Shown: positions 1 through 11,377 of the stretch, piece by piece
Position numbering within the stretch: position 1 is the first letter of the stretch
Layout: each line of letters opens with the position of its first letter
Origin: Eucommia ulmoides
Lineage: Eukaryota > Streptophyta > Magnoliopsida > Garryales > Eucommiaceae
NCBI GenBank assembly: GCA_016647705.1
Contig: CM028326.1
Coordinates: 40,853,546 to 40,917,545, forward strand
Reading direction: 5' to 3'
Length of the DNA: 64,000 bases
Translations under genes and position numbers: made by a program
The notes under the pieces: generated by a model
Databases searched by the model: none
What the model saw: the letters and a program-made list of their open reading frames with translations, nothing else
Told to the model about the DNA's origin: nothing

Positions 1-503
1 TGCTTGTTTTAAACATATTAGTATTATACATTAGTGGCAGTGGAACTGGATTCTCAACCTGGTATGTGATTATAAGATATAATATTTTGAAATGTGATAT
101 TTAACAATTGTACTTGATCCATTAATTTTTTTATTATTATTATGAAGATAATACACTGATAAAAAATATTTGGTTTCAGGTACCGCGGTTAGGAGTTGGT
201 CCACTACTGGCACTAGGTGGAGTCCGGAGGTGATGTCGTTTTGTAGGTAAGCTGGTCGGATGTAAACTACAGAAGGTTCAGGTATTTTTGTATTTTCGGT
301 TGTGAATATTTGGGACCGGTATTTTTCCCAAATTTTGAAACGGGTATTTATTTATTTATATATATATATATTTGGGAAAAAATTACAGTAGCGCGAGTAT
401 GTAGATATACATGTATGGATGGATATTCGTGGATGAGTCAAGTAACGTCAGGTTGACATCACGCCCGACCTCGGGTGACGGGTGCCCGGGGTGAGGTGTG
501 ACA
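1..503 (+). repeat. 5' LTR (3' portion only) of the Ty3 element
   Basis: The first 503 bases match 5288-5782 almost base for base, with small indels, and end in ACA just before the primer site. The U3 and upstream part of this LTR lies outside the window. Confidence 0.9.
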
Positions 504-1107
504 TTTGTGGTATCAAAACCTAGGTTATAGGTTCTGTAGACGTGTCAATTTGTCGAGCCAGTGGTGGACCATGAGATAGGGTGTTAATAGATAGTGTCAA
601 ACCAGTGGTGGACCATGAGATAGAGTGTCGATAGGTGGGTTCAGCACTTGGCAATTAGTGGGTGTGACGAAGTTGTGATACTGCTAGTTGGTGGTTTGGG
701 TGGTAATGTTGGTAGTGGTGATGGATGGATTACGATTGTGGAGGTGTTAGTGGTTTTAAATATTAAATTATAACTGATAAGTAATCATATTCGTATTACT
801 TGACATCGAGATTCACTGTCGGTAGTACTTAATATTTTCGTTGTTAAACCAACAGTGTGACAGAACACACTTAATTCGTCCAATGTTGAGATATTAAGTT
901 GAATTATTAAACAACACCTTACTTATATTATGGGACTACACAACACATTGCGCTACTATTTGATATACATGGATTTTATCATAGCGTACAACATCCAAGG
1001 GGGTGCATAAAACCGCCTTCTAGACAATACTAAGGGAACCTTGTAATTGTATTTGAGGGGGGGGTTCATATTATTGAAACAGAAAAAGATGATTGTTCTG
1101 CCGTATG
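504..1107 (+). other. Untranslated leader and deleted gag region of the Ty3 element
   Basis: No coding region is recognised. Two direct copies of a segment containing CAGTGGTGGACCATGAGATA lie near 560 and 602. The - strand reading frame around 956-1312 has no recognisable domain. The N-terminal half of gag should be here and is missing or decayed. Confidence 0.5.
508..520 (+). other. Primer binding site, initiator tRNA-Met type
   Basis: TGGTATCAAAACC lies 4 bases after the LTR end. It resembles the usual plant primer site complementary to the 3' end of initiator tRNA-Met (TGGTATCAGAGC), with a few changes. Confidence 0.75.
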
Positions 1108-2440
1108 AAATTAAATTCGATGTTCTGTCCCGATTTGCTCCTGATTTGGTAAAATCGGAATAAGCAAGATATAGAAGATTCCAAAATGGACTCGATTTAA
1201 AAATACGTTCCAGGCTGACGGGCAGACAAATTGAAGGATATGCAAAATTAGTAGACACAGCAAAAATAATAGAGAATAATGTGCGGGAAGTTGCTGAAAA
1301 CCATGAGTCCATATTGCTAGATAGTGTATATAAAGACAGTCCGCTTCGGATCGGTGATAGAGGGTTATTAGTGGATCTATTACCCCTGAATATTCATGAT
1401 TTTGATGTAATACTGAGTAGGTATTTACTATCCGGTTATCATGCCACAGTGGATTCTTTTAAAAAAGAAGTTATCTTTCGGGTCTCAGGCGAGCCAAAAT
1501 TGGTATTTCCGGGGGACAGAATCATTACCACAATTAGTTTGATTTCAGTCCTGGAGACTAGGAAGTTACTAAAGAAGGGATGTCAGGGATACCTCGTGCA
1601 TGTGATCTACACCAGCCAAATTGAAGTTCAGGTGGCAGATATTCCAGTAATTAGGGATTTTCCCGAGATGTTTCCAGAAGAATTTCCAGGGTTTCCAGTG
1701 GATAGGGAAATAGAATTCACTATCGAGTTACTTCCAGGAACTGTTCCTATATCAATTCCACCCTATCGTATGGTCCCTACTGAGTTGAAGGAAATGAAGA
1801 TTCAGTTGCAAGATCTGTTAGACCACGGGTTTATCAGACTTAGTGTTTCTCCGTGGGGAGCCCCAGTGTTATTCGTAAAGAATAAGGATGGCACGCTAAG
1901 AATATGTATTGATTACCGACAGTTGAATAGAGTGACAGTTCATAATAAATACCCGTTGCCTAGAATTGATGATCGGTTCGACCAGTTGCAGAAGGCCAGA
2001 GTGTTTTCCAAAATAGATCTTTGATCGGGATACCACCAGTTGAAAGTCAGAGACAGTGACGTGGCGAAGACGGCGCTCCAGACGAGGTATGGGCATTATG
2101 AATTCTTAGCTATGTCATTCGAGTTGACGAATTCCCCTACTGCTTTTATGGATTTGATTAATTGGATCTTCCAACCATATCTAGATCAATTTATTATCGT
2201 GTTCATTGATGATATATTGATCTATTTCCAAAATAAAAAAGAACCTGCAGAGCATCTCAAGGTTGGGTTGCAGCCTTTGCGAGAAAAGCAGTTGTATGCG
2301 GAATTCAATAAATGTGAGTTTTGGTTGGATAAAGTCGTGTTTTGAGGGTATGTTATCTCGAGGGATGGTATTCAAATGGATCCAAAGAAAGTCAAAGTCG
2401 TGGTGCAATGGGAGAGGTCGAAAAGTGTGACTGAAATTAA
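1108..2440 (+). pseudogene. gag C-terminus, protease and reverse transcriptase remnant (Ty3)
   Basis: From about 1108 the translation reads like the end of a Ty3 gag core ([16 protein letters not shown]). It runs without a zinc knuckle directly into the segment after the protease ([17 protein letters not shown]), so an internal deletion removed the knuckle and the protease active site. The RT follows: entry region [20 protein letters not shown], then an in-frame TGA near 2023 (DL*SGYHQ), then the catalytic FIDD box near 2203-2214 (a FIDD variant of YVDD), then a TGA near 2343 in the thumb. A frameshift near 2440 leads into the next block. It would copy element RNA to DNA if intact; here it is plainly non-functional. 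The clade is probably Tekay/Del-like, by inference. Confidence 0.88.
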
Positions 2441-4130
2441 AAGTTTCCTTGGGATTAGTGGGTTATTATCGTCGGTTTGTGCAGGAATTCTCTGTTATAG
2501 CTGCCCCGTTGACCCGATCGACTCGCAAGGAACCTAAATTCGGGTGGACTGACAAATGTGAGCAGAGTTTTCAAGAGCCAAAGAGCAAACTGATATTTGT
2601 GCCAATATTTTCCCTTCCGACTGAAGGTAGTGGCTTTGTGATCTACAATGATACGTTATACCAAGGGCTAAGATGTGTACTGGTGCAAGATCGGCACGTA
2701 ATTGCATATGCCTCTAGAAAATTAAGAATCATGAGCGTAACTACCCGACGCATGAAGGCGATTGGGTTTGCCTTAAAGATTTGGAGGCATTATCAGTATG
2801 ATAAGACATGTGAGAGATACACTGACCACCAAAGTTTGAAATATTTGTTTACTCAGAAAGAGCTAAACCTAAGCTGGAGACATTGGATAGAATTGATCAA
2901 TGACTATAAGTGTACTATCCACTATCATCTTGGAAAGGCCAATGTTGTAGCAGAAGCGCTGAGTCAAAAATTGGCAGGTTCGATTGCGCACATTCAAGTT
3001 GTTCATACAAATCTGTACGCTGAATTGAGATCTTTGCGAGTTCCGTTGGCAGTTGGTCAGATGGGAGCGTTGCTTGCGACTTTGACTTTGAGATCGACAT
3101 TAATCGACCGTATCATAGAAGCGCAGAAGTCAGATGCCCAATTAGAGAAAATCCAAAATGAAGTGAAAAATGGTCACAGAGCTGACTATTGTGTCAGGGA
3201 TAACGATGAGGCTTTGATGGTGGGAAATAGATTGTGTGTACCTGATGACGTCAATCTGAATAAGAATATCTTGAAAGAAGCGCACAACTCAGTATACGCA
3301 ATGCACTCAGGCAGCACCAAAATGTATTAGGATCTGCGAGAACATTATTGGTGGAATGGAATGAAATGGGAAATTGCTGAATTTGTTGCTAGATGTCTTA
3401 TTTGTCAGCAAGTCAAGATCGAGCACCAACGTCCAGGTGGGTTATTGCAACCTCTACCTATTCTCGAGTAAGAATGGGAGTATGTCACGACAGATTTTGT
3501 TCCGGGATTACCCCGTACCCAAAAGGGACAAAATTTCATCTAGGTGATTGTTGATAGACTTACCAAATCTGCTCATTTTCTATCCATAAAGACGACGTAT
3601 TCTCTGGATAAATATGCCCAATTGTATATTGATGAGATTGTTGGATTATATGGTCACCGGTTTCCACAGTATCAAACAGAGATCTGAGATTTATTTCAAA
3701 GTTTTGGCCGAGTCTCTAAACTGCTTTAGGTACCAAGCTGAAATTCAATACCGCCTTTCATCTTCAGACTGATGGTCAACCAAAGTGTATGATTCTGACA
3801 TTGGAAGATGCGTTGAGGGTATGTGTTCTGGAATTTCCTAATAGCTGGAATGATCATTTGACGTTGATGGAATTTGCCTATAATAACAGCTACTATTCGG
3901 CAGTTGAGATGGCACTGTATGAAGCGTTGTATGGCAAGAGATGCAGGACTCCAGTCCAACAGACTGAACTGAAGTGGAAGAAAGAAAATTATTGATGCCG
4001 AATATAGCCCAAATGACAGCAGACAAGGTGAAAGTGACTCAGGAAAAATTGAGGGTTGTTTAGAGTCGGTGAAAGAGTTATGCTGACAAGCGTAGGTAGA
4101 AAGAAAGGAAAGTTAAGTTCGAGGTATATC
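2441..4130 (+). pseudogene. RNase H and integrase remnant (Ty3)
   Basis: The open stretch 2449-3330 carries the RT connection (VGYYRRF), then RNase H (TDHQSLKYLF, then the linker KANVVAEALSQK). The integrase zinc finger follows: H-X6-H (AHNSVYAMH) near 3280 and CLIC near 3396. Stops interrupt it near 3328 and 3470. The integrase core is visible as TTDFV, IVDRLTKSAHF, a degraded second-Asp segment and LMEFAYNNSY near 3868. Reading frames end near 3992. A short piece of the post-core region (FRVGERVML) survives, but no chromodomain. The integrase would insert cDNA; this copy cannot. Confidence 0.88.
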
Positions 4131-4305
4131 GGGTCATATGAACTTGACCTTAATTTTTGCACGTGCATATTCATTAGTTGTATTTTAGAATATTTAGAAA
4201 ATGACAGGGTAGAATGTGTCATTTATTATTCAATTTAAAATTTTAGAGATGAAATTATAATTTTAAGAATATTTATTTTAAATTTTGGTTCAAACTAATA
4301 ACCTA

Positions 4306-4327
4306 AAGAAAATTTAGGGGAGGTTAA
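4306..4327 (+). other. Polypurine tract of the Ty3 element
   Basis: A purine-rich run with the core TTTAGGGGAGG lies immediately before the right LTR start (TGTAATTTG). The companion element at 11378-18345 has the same arrangement with a GGGGGGAGAGT core, which supports the boundary. Confidence 0.6.
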
Positions 4328-4340
4328 TGTAATTTGAATA

Positions 4341-4398
<58 letters not shown>

Positions 4399-5782
4399 AC
4401 GTGGAAAACAAAGAAAAAAAACAACAACACACACACACACACGTGGCCTCAAGCTGTGTCTCTTCCACATGTATATATATACAATCATGCATATAGTAGG
4501 AGGAGCCTAAAAAGAAGAAACAGGGGAAGGAAGAGAGAAAAGGTCAGTCTAGCAACGAGATCGGTGATTGTGTGGGGGTGTGACATTAATGGTGGTCGTC
4601 GGTTGTGTCGTTGGGTCACCGGCGGTGTAGGTACGTTAGTTCGGCGATCGTGTGTGTGTGTGTGATCAGTGATTGGGTGTGTGTGTGTGTGTGTGTGTGT
4701 AATCGTTGTCGTGTGCTATGGGTGTGTTCGTCATTCAACCATCGTCGTCGGTGCATGTGTTTGCTCTGTGTGTGTGTGTGTGTGTGTGTGAACGAACTTG
4801 TGTATGTGTGAGGTTTATGCGCGTGTTGAGGTTCATCGTGGTGTGTGTTTGGTGGTTGTGTGTGTGTAGGTGGCCGTCGTTCAGGCTATTCATGAGTGTA
4901 CTGTCTTCTACGTAAATTTTCAAATCTTATTTTCGTATAAATTGTCGAAAATGTATTTATTTAAAATGGACGATTTTGCAACTTATATGGATCAAGTTGG
5001 TTTTAAGGATTGAAAATGATTTTTGGATCAAGTGGGTTTTAAAGATGGAAAATGATTTTTGTCCGACTATGCCATAGTTTTGACTTGGCAGGAGGGTATG
5101 TCCTGCAGGTGGTTGATGATATTTTGACCTGTTAGGAAGATTAGTCCTACAGGTGGTTGATTATTATGACCTATCAGGAGGGCATATCCTGCAGATGGTT
5201 GATGATATTATGACCTGTCAAGAGTATTAGTCCTGCATAGTATGCGGTTATATTATTATCTTTTGAAACCAGGTGTTTAATACTTCTGCTTGTTTTAAAC
5301 ATATTAGTATTATACATTGGTGGCAGTGAAACTGGATTCTCAACCTGGTATGTGCTTATAAGATATTATATTTTGAAATGTGATATTTAACAATTGTACT
5401 TGATCCATTAAATATTTTTTTTTATTATGAAAACAGTACACCGATAAAAAATATTTGGTTTCAGGTACTGCGGCTAGGAGTTGGTCCACTACTGATACTA
5501 GGTAGAGTCCGGAGGTAGTACCGTTTTGGAGGTGAGCCGGTCGGATGTGAATTGTAGAAAATTCAGGTATTTTTGTGTTTTTTATTGTGAATATTTGGGA
5601 CCGGTATTTTTTCCAAATTTTGAAACGGGTATTTATTTATATATATTTTTGAAAAAAAAATTACAGTAGCGCAAGTATGTAGGTATACATGTATGGACGG
5701 ATATTCGTGGATGAGTCAGGTAACGTCAGGTTGACGTCACGTCCGGCCTTGGGGTGACGGGTGCCCGGGGTGGGGTGTAACA
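4328..5782 (+). repeat. 3' LTR of the Ty3 element
   Basis: It starts TG after the polypurine tract and ends CA at 5782. It contains an (AT)n tract (about 4346-4375), an (AC)n tract, several (GT)n runs (4650-4860) and about four tandem units of roughly 57 bp at 5080-5240 built around GGAGGGTATGTCCTGCAGGT. The last 495 bases match the left LTR. Confidence 0.85.
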
Positions 5783-6395
5783 TGATCTTTGCCTAATGTA
5801 TAAAAAAGTTAGGTTATTATATTCTCTCGAAAAGAATTAGGTGTTGATTCTTCCTAAATAGAATCAATTTTGAGCGATTTGTAAAGGTTCAATCCTTACC
5901 TGGGAAAATGATATTTGTGAGTGTGGTGAGATTTGATCTTTAATCTGCAAAAATGATTAGGTTGTGATTCTTCCTGTAATAGAATTAGGTTAGTCTTTAG
6001 TTTGGAAAAAGATAAGGTTATTCCTTAGTCTGGGAAATTTTTTTTGTAAAGGTTGATTTTGAGCTTGGAAAAACATTCATTATAAGGGTTGGGTTCCTAC
6101 TGTTAAAGGAATCAGGGATTTAGAGGGTGCGAATCTTCGTGAAGCTCGGAGGACTGGATTAGGCAAGGTTAGCTTGCTGAACCAGGATATATTTTGGTGT
6201 ACTGTATTGTTTACTTTCTTTTATTTTGTTTGGGTGTGCACCTAGAATTTAACACTTAGCCGTTGCGTAACGAAGATAATAATTAATTTAGGATAAATTG
6301 ATTATTTGATAAATTAAGTGTTTGAAAGATTTAAATTGCTTAAATTTTTATTATAACCCAATTCACTCCCTCTTGGGTAGCTCACTCAGCTAACA
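5783..6395 (+). repeat. Truncated Copia-type LTR (3' part)
   Basis: This segment matches the 3' part of the LTRs at 47120-49360 and 53239-55433. It has the same series of short AAAAAGGTTAGG / GGTTGATTC-like units, then GTGTGCACCTAGAATTTAAC and the CACTCCCTCTTGGGTAGCTC end, finishing in TAACA. The upstream part is displaced by the Ty3 element at 1-5782. Confidence 0.75.
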
Positions 6396-7458
6396 CATTC
6401 ATATGAATATTCATAGAACAAAAACAAAATCAACAAAAATCATTCATGTCAATAACAAAAATTCCATATAAATCAACAAAAAAATATATGAACATTCATA
6501 GATCTTTAATGTAAACACAAAAACAATCAACAAAAAACTTTTGATAACACATTCACTGTGATATAAACATTCACAAACATTCACATATATGGAAATTTCT
6601 AGATTTGAAAAAACTGATCTAATCCATTGCAAAATATTCACAGAAAACCAAACACACATGAGCATTCACAAAAAACAAAAGACACACAAGGTATGAATAT
6701 TCACATATCTGAAAATTTTCCAGATTTGAGAGAGAAATGAGGTGGTTGTGATTTCCAGTGGTAGCGCTAACCGGTATGAACATTCACAATACTATTAAAA
6801 TAGTTGTGAATGTTCAAGGAGGAAGTGTAAAAAAAATTAAAAAATGCAAACTAAAACTAACAAATGAGTGAGAAATGTAAGTTTTTTGGCTCCTCATAAA
6901 TGAGGTAGTTATTTAATATACCCCTACTATTAAGTTTTTGACATATTTAGTCCCTCGTTATTGAATTTGGGTTCAATTTGACCCTTCTGATAATAGTGTC
7001 AGGTAATTTGAATGGAAATAAGTCACATGTTGGGCATATGATCTTACAACCAAGGCTATATGCGTCATTTTGGCATGATTCACTTCTTCTTCTTTCTCGG
7101 CTCCCCCTTCGGTGATGTTCTCCCTTTGGTGATGCTCACCCTCTAACAAATTGTCCCGATGAGATCCGTATAGTGAGTCGTAACCCTAAGCCAACTTGCA
7201 ATCGACCAAGCCTCTACTGCGAGGCAAAGAGAAAAACAGCTCTGAATCAAACAAAGGTAAGCTGAAGAACAACGTCAACTCAGTTTGAGAGATTGTGTTT
7301 ATGCTTTAAACGATGAGGACGATGATGGACTTAACGAAATTGGTGATGATGGTAACAACACTAATATCTTCGAAAACCCAAAATACTCGACGGAAAAAAT
7401 AGATAGGGGCTTCGAGATCGAGATGGCCAAGCTCTGGTGGCTTTAGCAACAAGAAGGG
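6396..7458. other. AT-rich intergenic/repetitive stretch without a recognised gene
   Basis: 6396-6830 holds many copies of ATTCACA/GAATATTCA words and a dyad GAACATTCACAA ... TTGTGAATGTTC at 6778-6820. About 6870-7010 resembles the ends of non-autonomous elements, with ACCCCTACTATTAAG / TAGTCCCTCG phrases; similar phrasing occurs at 24430-24600. 7080-7458 is non-repetitive-looking sequence in which no convincing reading frame was recognised. Confidence 0.5.
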
Positions 7459-8087
7459 TAGGGGTGGTCATGGGCCAAGCTTGGGCCAGGACCAACTTAG
7501 GTTAGGATATTACCAAAAAATAGTAAGTCCGAGCTCGGCCTGACCCTATTATCATGTCCAAGCCCGACCATAAATAAAAAATTTCAAACCCTAGCCCATG
7601 CCTATATTTTTTTTTATAATTTTAAAAGTAATCACTAAAATAACAAATTAAATTATAAAATACATTCATAATAATTAGTAATTACCAATATTAATTTTCA
7701 TTAAAAAAACATTCATCCACATTTCACACTACAATAAAATACATTCATAATTCCATATTAATTTAGATTATCACATTTATTAATTAGGATTATCTCACTC
7801 AACATTTATTAATTGATCTTAATATAGGGTTAATTACACTTTACTCCATGTAGTTAGGTCATTTTGCACTTTGTCCCCTGTGGTATTTTCATCACCACTT
7901 TTCTCCCTGTAGTTAGGCTTTGTTGCACTTTATCACTTGATGTAGGCATAACCACATGGGAACAAAATATTGACGAGGGGGTTAAAGTGCAACACAAGCC
8001 AAACCACATTGGGCAAAGTGGTGACGCGAATATCACAAGGGAGTAAAGTGCAAAAACGGCATAACCACGAGGAATAAAGTGTAGTTA

Positions 8088-8134
<47 letters not shown>

Positions 8135-8300
8135 AATGGCCAGGCTGGCCGCAAACAAAAATGGTCATGCCCAAACCCAGTCCCAAAAATGAAATGGTCT
8201 AAATTTTAGAATCCTAATCCAGCCTATAAGCTCAAAAATCAAGCTAAAATCCAAAAAAAATAATGGACTAAGCGGGTTGGACGGGCCCGGACCACCCCTA
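7459..8300. mobile_element. hAT-like MITE with a nested second MITE
   Basis: The termini TAGGGGTGGTC and GACCACCCCTA are inverted and resemble plant hAT ends. The flanks AAGAAGGG and GGTAAGGG match at 5 of 8 positions, consistent with an old 8-bp target duplication. The interior is AT-rich with no transposase. A second element sits inside at 7826-8092. Confidence 0.65.
7826..8092. mobile_element. Small MITE nested in the hAT-like element
   Basis: Inverted ends of about 22 bp (AGGGTTAATTACACTTTACT at the left, its near-complement ending GTAGTTAACCCT at the right) enclose about 220 bp of CACTTT/AAAGTG-type imperfect repeats. A pure (AT)n tract follows at 8093-8131, so the target duplication (probably TA-rich) cannot be resolved. 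Confidence 0.7.
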
Positions 8301-8862
8301 GGTAAGGGTGGTAGCATTGTTGATTGTCGTGTTAGCATGGAGAAATTCCTCCAACTGCATCAGAGGCGGTGATCGTCACAAATGAGATCACACTTAAGAA
8401 TCTATAATTTTTCACCCAAAAAAATGAGGAAAAATAATAGAAAAATCTGCAGGTGAATATTCAATAAAACTGAGGAACAAATCAAATGCTAATCTCGAAC
8501 AGTTCTCTAGGTGAAGAACTTCAACAAACAAATTCTAAAACTTTCTCCGTTGATTCAAAACAAGCTACAGGTTTTTCTTTATTTTTTCAACAACCACTGA
8601 TTATGATCGTAGAGGTCATAGATTAATGAAACGTTGTGGAGAGTGGAGAAAGAGAGTTTATCAAGATGCTTTTTTAATAAAGGAGCCTCTTTCTTTATAG
8701 TATTATTCTAAATTAAAAGTTGATTTTATTTTTCATTTATTTTTACACTAGATTTAAAAAAAAAAAAATATATGTTTTTTAATCTTTAGCCATTTTAACC
8801 TTAAATTACAGTTTAAATCCTAAAAATTTTGATTATATATTATTTTACACTTTTTTGTTATA
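8301..8862. other. Intergenic sequence, nothing recognised
   Basis: AT-rich DNA between the hAT-like MITE and the Mutator element. No coding region, RNA gene or terminal repeat was recognised. Confidence 0.4.
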
Positions 8863-8872
8863 ATTATCTCAT
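8863..8872. repeat. Left target-site duplication of Mutator element 1
   Basis: ATTATCTCAT lies immediately outside the left TIR. ATTATCTCCT lies immediately outside the right TIR at 24043-24052, giving 9 of 10 matches, within the 8-11 bp typical of Mutator insertions. Confidence 0.8.
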
Positions 8873-9066
8873 GAGTTGGTTACCAAATAATTAGAATTTA
8901 AAAATAAAATTTCTAAAAAATGGCATATTAAAACTTATTTACGTAGCACTCATAAAACGCAGTTCGAATTTGCGTTTCTCCATAAAACGCAAAACCATTT
9001 TGCGTTTTTTGAATAAAAAAAAAATCAGATAAAAACGCATTTCGTATTTGCGTTTATACATTCAGG
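8873..9066 (+). repeat. Left terminal inverted repeat of Mutator element 1
   Basis: Begins GAGTTGGTTACC and matches the complement of 23850-24042 over nearly its whole length, including the repeated AACGCA/TGCGTT words and an A10 tract. Confidence 0.88.
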
Positions 9067-9540
9067 TTGTTGATTTTTTTTTTTGGAAAAAAAGGGCGAG
9101 AAACGCAATTACATGTTGCGTTTCTTCACCAAAAATGCAACTTATAATTGCATTTTTCTTTCCCAACGCACCCTGACCCTTGCATGCAAAAAACGCAGAA
9201 GAAGGCAGAAAACGCAGAAGAACGCAGAGAAAAACGCATCTTTGAGCTGCGTTTCTTCAAGAAACGCACCTCAAAGCTACGTTTCTTCAAAAACCGTTTC
9301 TTCCTTTGTTTTGTTTTTAAAACGCAAGTGTTTTTCATAATTTTTTTTGCGAGTTTAGTTTTTTTTTTTTTTTAAACGCACAAGTGTTTTTCGTAAATTT
9401 TTTTTAAACGCATAAGTGCTTTTCACGAGTTTACAAGTTTATGTTTTAGGGTTTCACGAGTTTATGAGTTCACGTTTCATGTTTCACGTTTTAGGGTTTC
9501 GCGAGTTCACGTTTCACGTTTTAGAGTTTTACGTTTCTTG
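9067..9540. repeat. Subterminal AACGCA/TGCGTT motif cluster, left
   Basis: Many copies of AAACGC or GCGTTT in both orientations crowd this stretch. One 21-bp dyad at 9248-9268 has perfect 10-bp arms (TGCGTTTCTT) around one base. A matching cluster with its own 21-bp dyad lies near the other end at 23580-23960. Confidence 0.75.
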
Positions 9541-9613
9541 TTCACCAATTCGCGTTAGAAATGAAATAAATAAAAGGAAACCCCCTGGCCCCATTTGCAA
9601 GTGAATCATTCCT

Positions 9614-9634
9614 CCCCCCCCCCCCCCCCCCCCC
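9614..9634 (+). repeat. Poly-C tract
   Basis: An uninterrupted run of 21 C, followed by T-rich tracts with TCTCTGCGTTTTT words. Its length should be treated with caution because homopolymers are easily misread. Confidence 0.9.
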
Positions 9635-9979
9635 AATATTATATGGTTTACCTTTTTTTTTCTCTGCGTTTTTAGTTTTGTTTTTTTTTTTTACATCTCT
9701 GCGTTTTTTACAGTGCTTGTATTTTTTTTTTTTTGCAAAATGGTGTTTTTTTTTTAACATCTCTGCGTTTTTTACAATGTTTGTATTTTTATTTTTTTTT
9801 AAAAATGCAGAAAAACTGTCCACAGAGATGTATTTTAAGAAAAACCGTCTTTTGTTGTTGAAATCAATCTTTTTTTTCATGTCACTATTTTCGTCTAGCG
9901 TAGATTAAAAACTTCATAGAGAACTCCATAAGTTTATACATAATACATAATACATAATACAAGTCATGGTTTTATGTAC

Positions 9980-11320
9980 CACACCCCCTACGTTTGATGT
10001 TTCTCCATTGCCGCCGTAGAGGAAGTGGAAGTTCCTCCATCTCATCTATCTAAAGATGATCGACTTGAGTAATATGTCCTAAATCCTAGGTAGATGGATA
10101 CGACGGTTCCTCCACAATAGGCAACAAATGTTCGTCGTTTGGCGCCAAAGGGACCGGCGACACCTATCTTTGAATTCCTCTGGGTACGCGACGTGTGACG
10201 CTAGGTGCTGAGCTCGATGATGGATGCTCCATCGTCGGGGTGACAAATGTGTTATCCAGTGACGGTCCGCAACTGACACCCAGGTCGATGCCATACTTTG
10301 AAAAGAAATTGTCCATCCCGTACGTAGATGGTCCGACACTGGCATCCTCCATCACTGCATTGCCTGGTTGGTACACATCATCATCCTGGTTTATGGTAAA
10401 CCTGGAAGACGACTCAAATGGTGGATCTGGTATGTGCTCCCGACCAGAAGCAACGTCACTTGGCATCTGGAATGGCACCTGCCGGTGATAAGCCCGAGAA
10501 CAAGTGTTGTGCATTAAGTGTACAGCATGTTCATAGTCCGTTGTTTGTATTGTTTGCAATGCAAGCTCACTTATACGCATCATGGCTAAAATATCTGGTT
10601 CCTGCATATAAAATTAATTGCACCTAAGTAAATGAACATTAATAGCAACACATAATAACAAATATATGTTCTAATTAAATTATACCTCTATCGTCGGACG
10701 ACCTCCTACTGCATGATAGCCGAAGTTCAGTCGATAAGATGGGTTCACTATGAACCGTCCGGAGACTCCCCAGTACCAACGCATATAATCATCAAAGACG
10801 CCTCTACCAACTTGGAGGTTACTCAAATCAGGTGGTCGTCGGCTATCCTATGCCCGTATATGTTCTGTGTGAACTATTGACCAGTTTGTACGAAATTTTC
10901 CTCTTCGGCTGCTCAAATGCAATTCATTATACGTGTCGCTTAGCCATGGAATCCCTTGGCGAAAACCAAACTGTCGTAGCGTACGATGGAGGTAATGGTA
11001 CTTTATGATTTCGTAGCAGATTAGGGGCATAGACGCCATCCAAATGGCTTGCCCATTTCTACAGTATGCTGCTAATCAGTCCAACAGATCAGTTGGACAC
11101 AACATCCAAATTACCTTGTAAACAACATACAAATAAATTAATTAAATAATAAATATAAAAATAAATAAATAAATAAATAAACACCAGTAACATCTTACGT
11201 AAATCTATAACTGACCTTGTCATCCTGTAGACGATTTAACTGATCACGATACACAATTAATACGTGCATCAGTTCGCTATCCAGATTAAAAGACACCTTC
11301 CAACTATACGCGAAAATAAA
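9980..11320 (-). pseudogene. Plant mobile domain (PMD) gene, C-terminal half
   Basis: Read on the - strand, an exon ending near 11218 gives WKVSFNLDSELMHVLIVYRD and is followed by GTCAG. Next come VIWMLCPTDLLD, MASMPLICYEIIKYHYLHRT, LRQFGFRQGIPWLSD and GKFRTNWSIVHTEHI, which match the later part of PMD-family proteins (W/H-rich, PLICF..VE.H..DRV.RQFG type). An acidic, Ser/Pro-rich tail of about 150 residues (10607-10164) follows, then RWRNFHFLYGG near the end. In-frame stops occur (for example near 11070 and 10852). The N-terminal half lies beyond the inserted Ty3 element at 18350-19085. PMD function in elements is unknown; host PMD proteins act in silencing and genome stability. Confidence 0.8.
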
Positions 11321-11372
11321 AATTAATTATTACTAAATAAAGTGAAATATTTGAAATGTGTAGACATTTATT

Positions 11373-11377
11373 ATATA
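11373..11377. repeat. Target-site duplication (left) of Ty3 element 2
   Basis: ATATA precedes the LTR start TGTCACACC at 11378. The same ATATA follows the opposite LTR end at 18346-18350. Confidence 0.85.

Larger units (their letters stand above)
1..5782 (+). mobile_element. Ty3/gypsy LTR retrotransposon, degenerate, left LTR cut by window start
   Basis: Two direct repeats (1-503 and the 3' part of 4328-5782) flank a primer site, a gag/pol remnant and a polypurine tract, so the order is LTR-PBS-gag/PR/RT/RNaseH/INT-PPT-LTR. Domain order (RT, RNaseH, then integrase) is that of Ty3/gypsy. Most of gag and its zinc knuckle are missing, pol has several stops and frameshifts, and no chromodomain is seen. 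The right LTR ends at 5782 directly against a Copia LTR remnant, so this element landed inside that LTR. The left target duplication lies outside the window. Confidence 0.93.

Noticed and set aside
4605..4923. Overlapping frames on both strands rich in Val/Cys or Thr/His
   Set aside because: They are translations of (GT)n microsatellite within a Ty3 LTR; no domain and all frames are open for compositional reasons.
9083..9404. Frames with Lys/Arg/Phe repeats near the left end of Mutator element 1
   Set aside because: Translations of the AACGCA/GCGTTT clusters; equal frames on both strands, no domain.
9614..9634. Poly-C as a biological signal such as a G-quadruplex
   Set aside because: Possible, but a single homopolymer of 21 C next to T runs is more likely slippage or a sequencing length error, and nothing around it supports a function.
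10195..10627. + strand frames opposite the PMD tail
   Set aside because: Shadow of the - strand PMD coding sequence.
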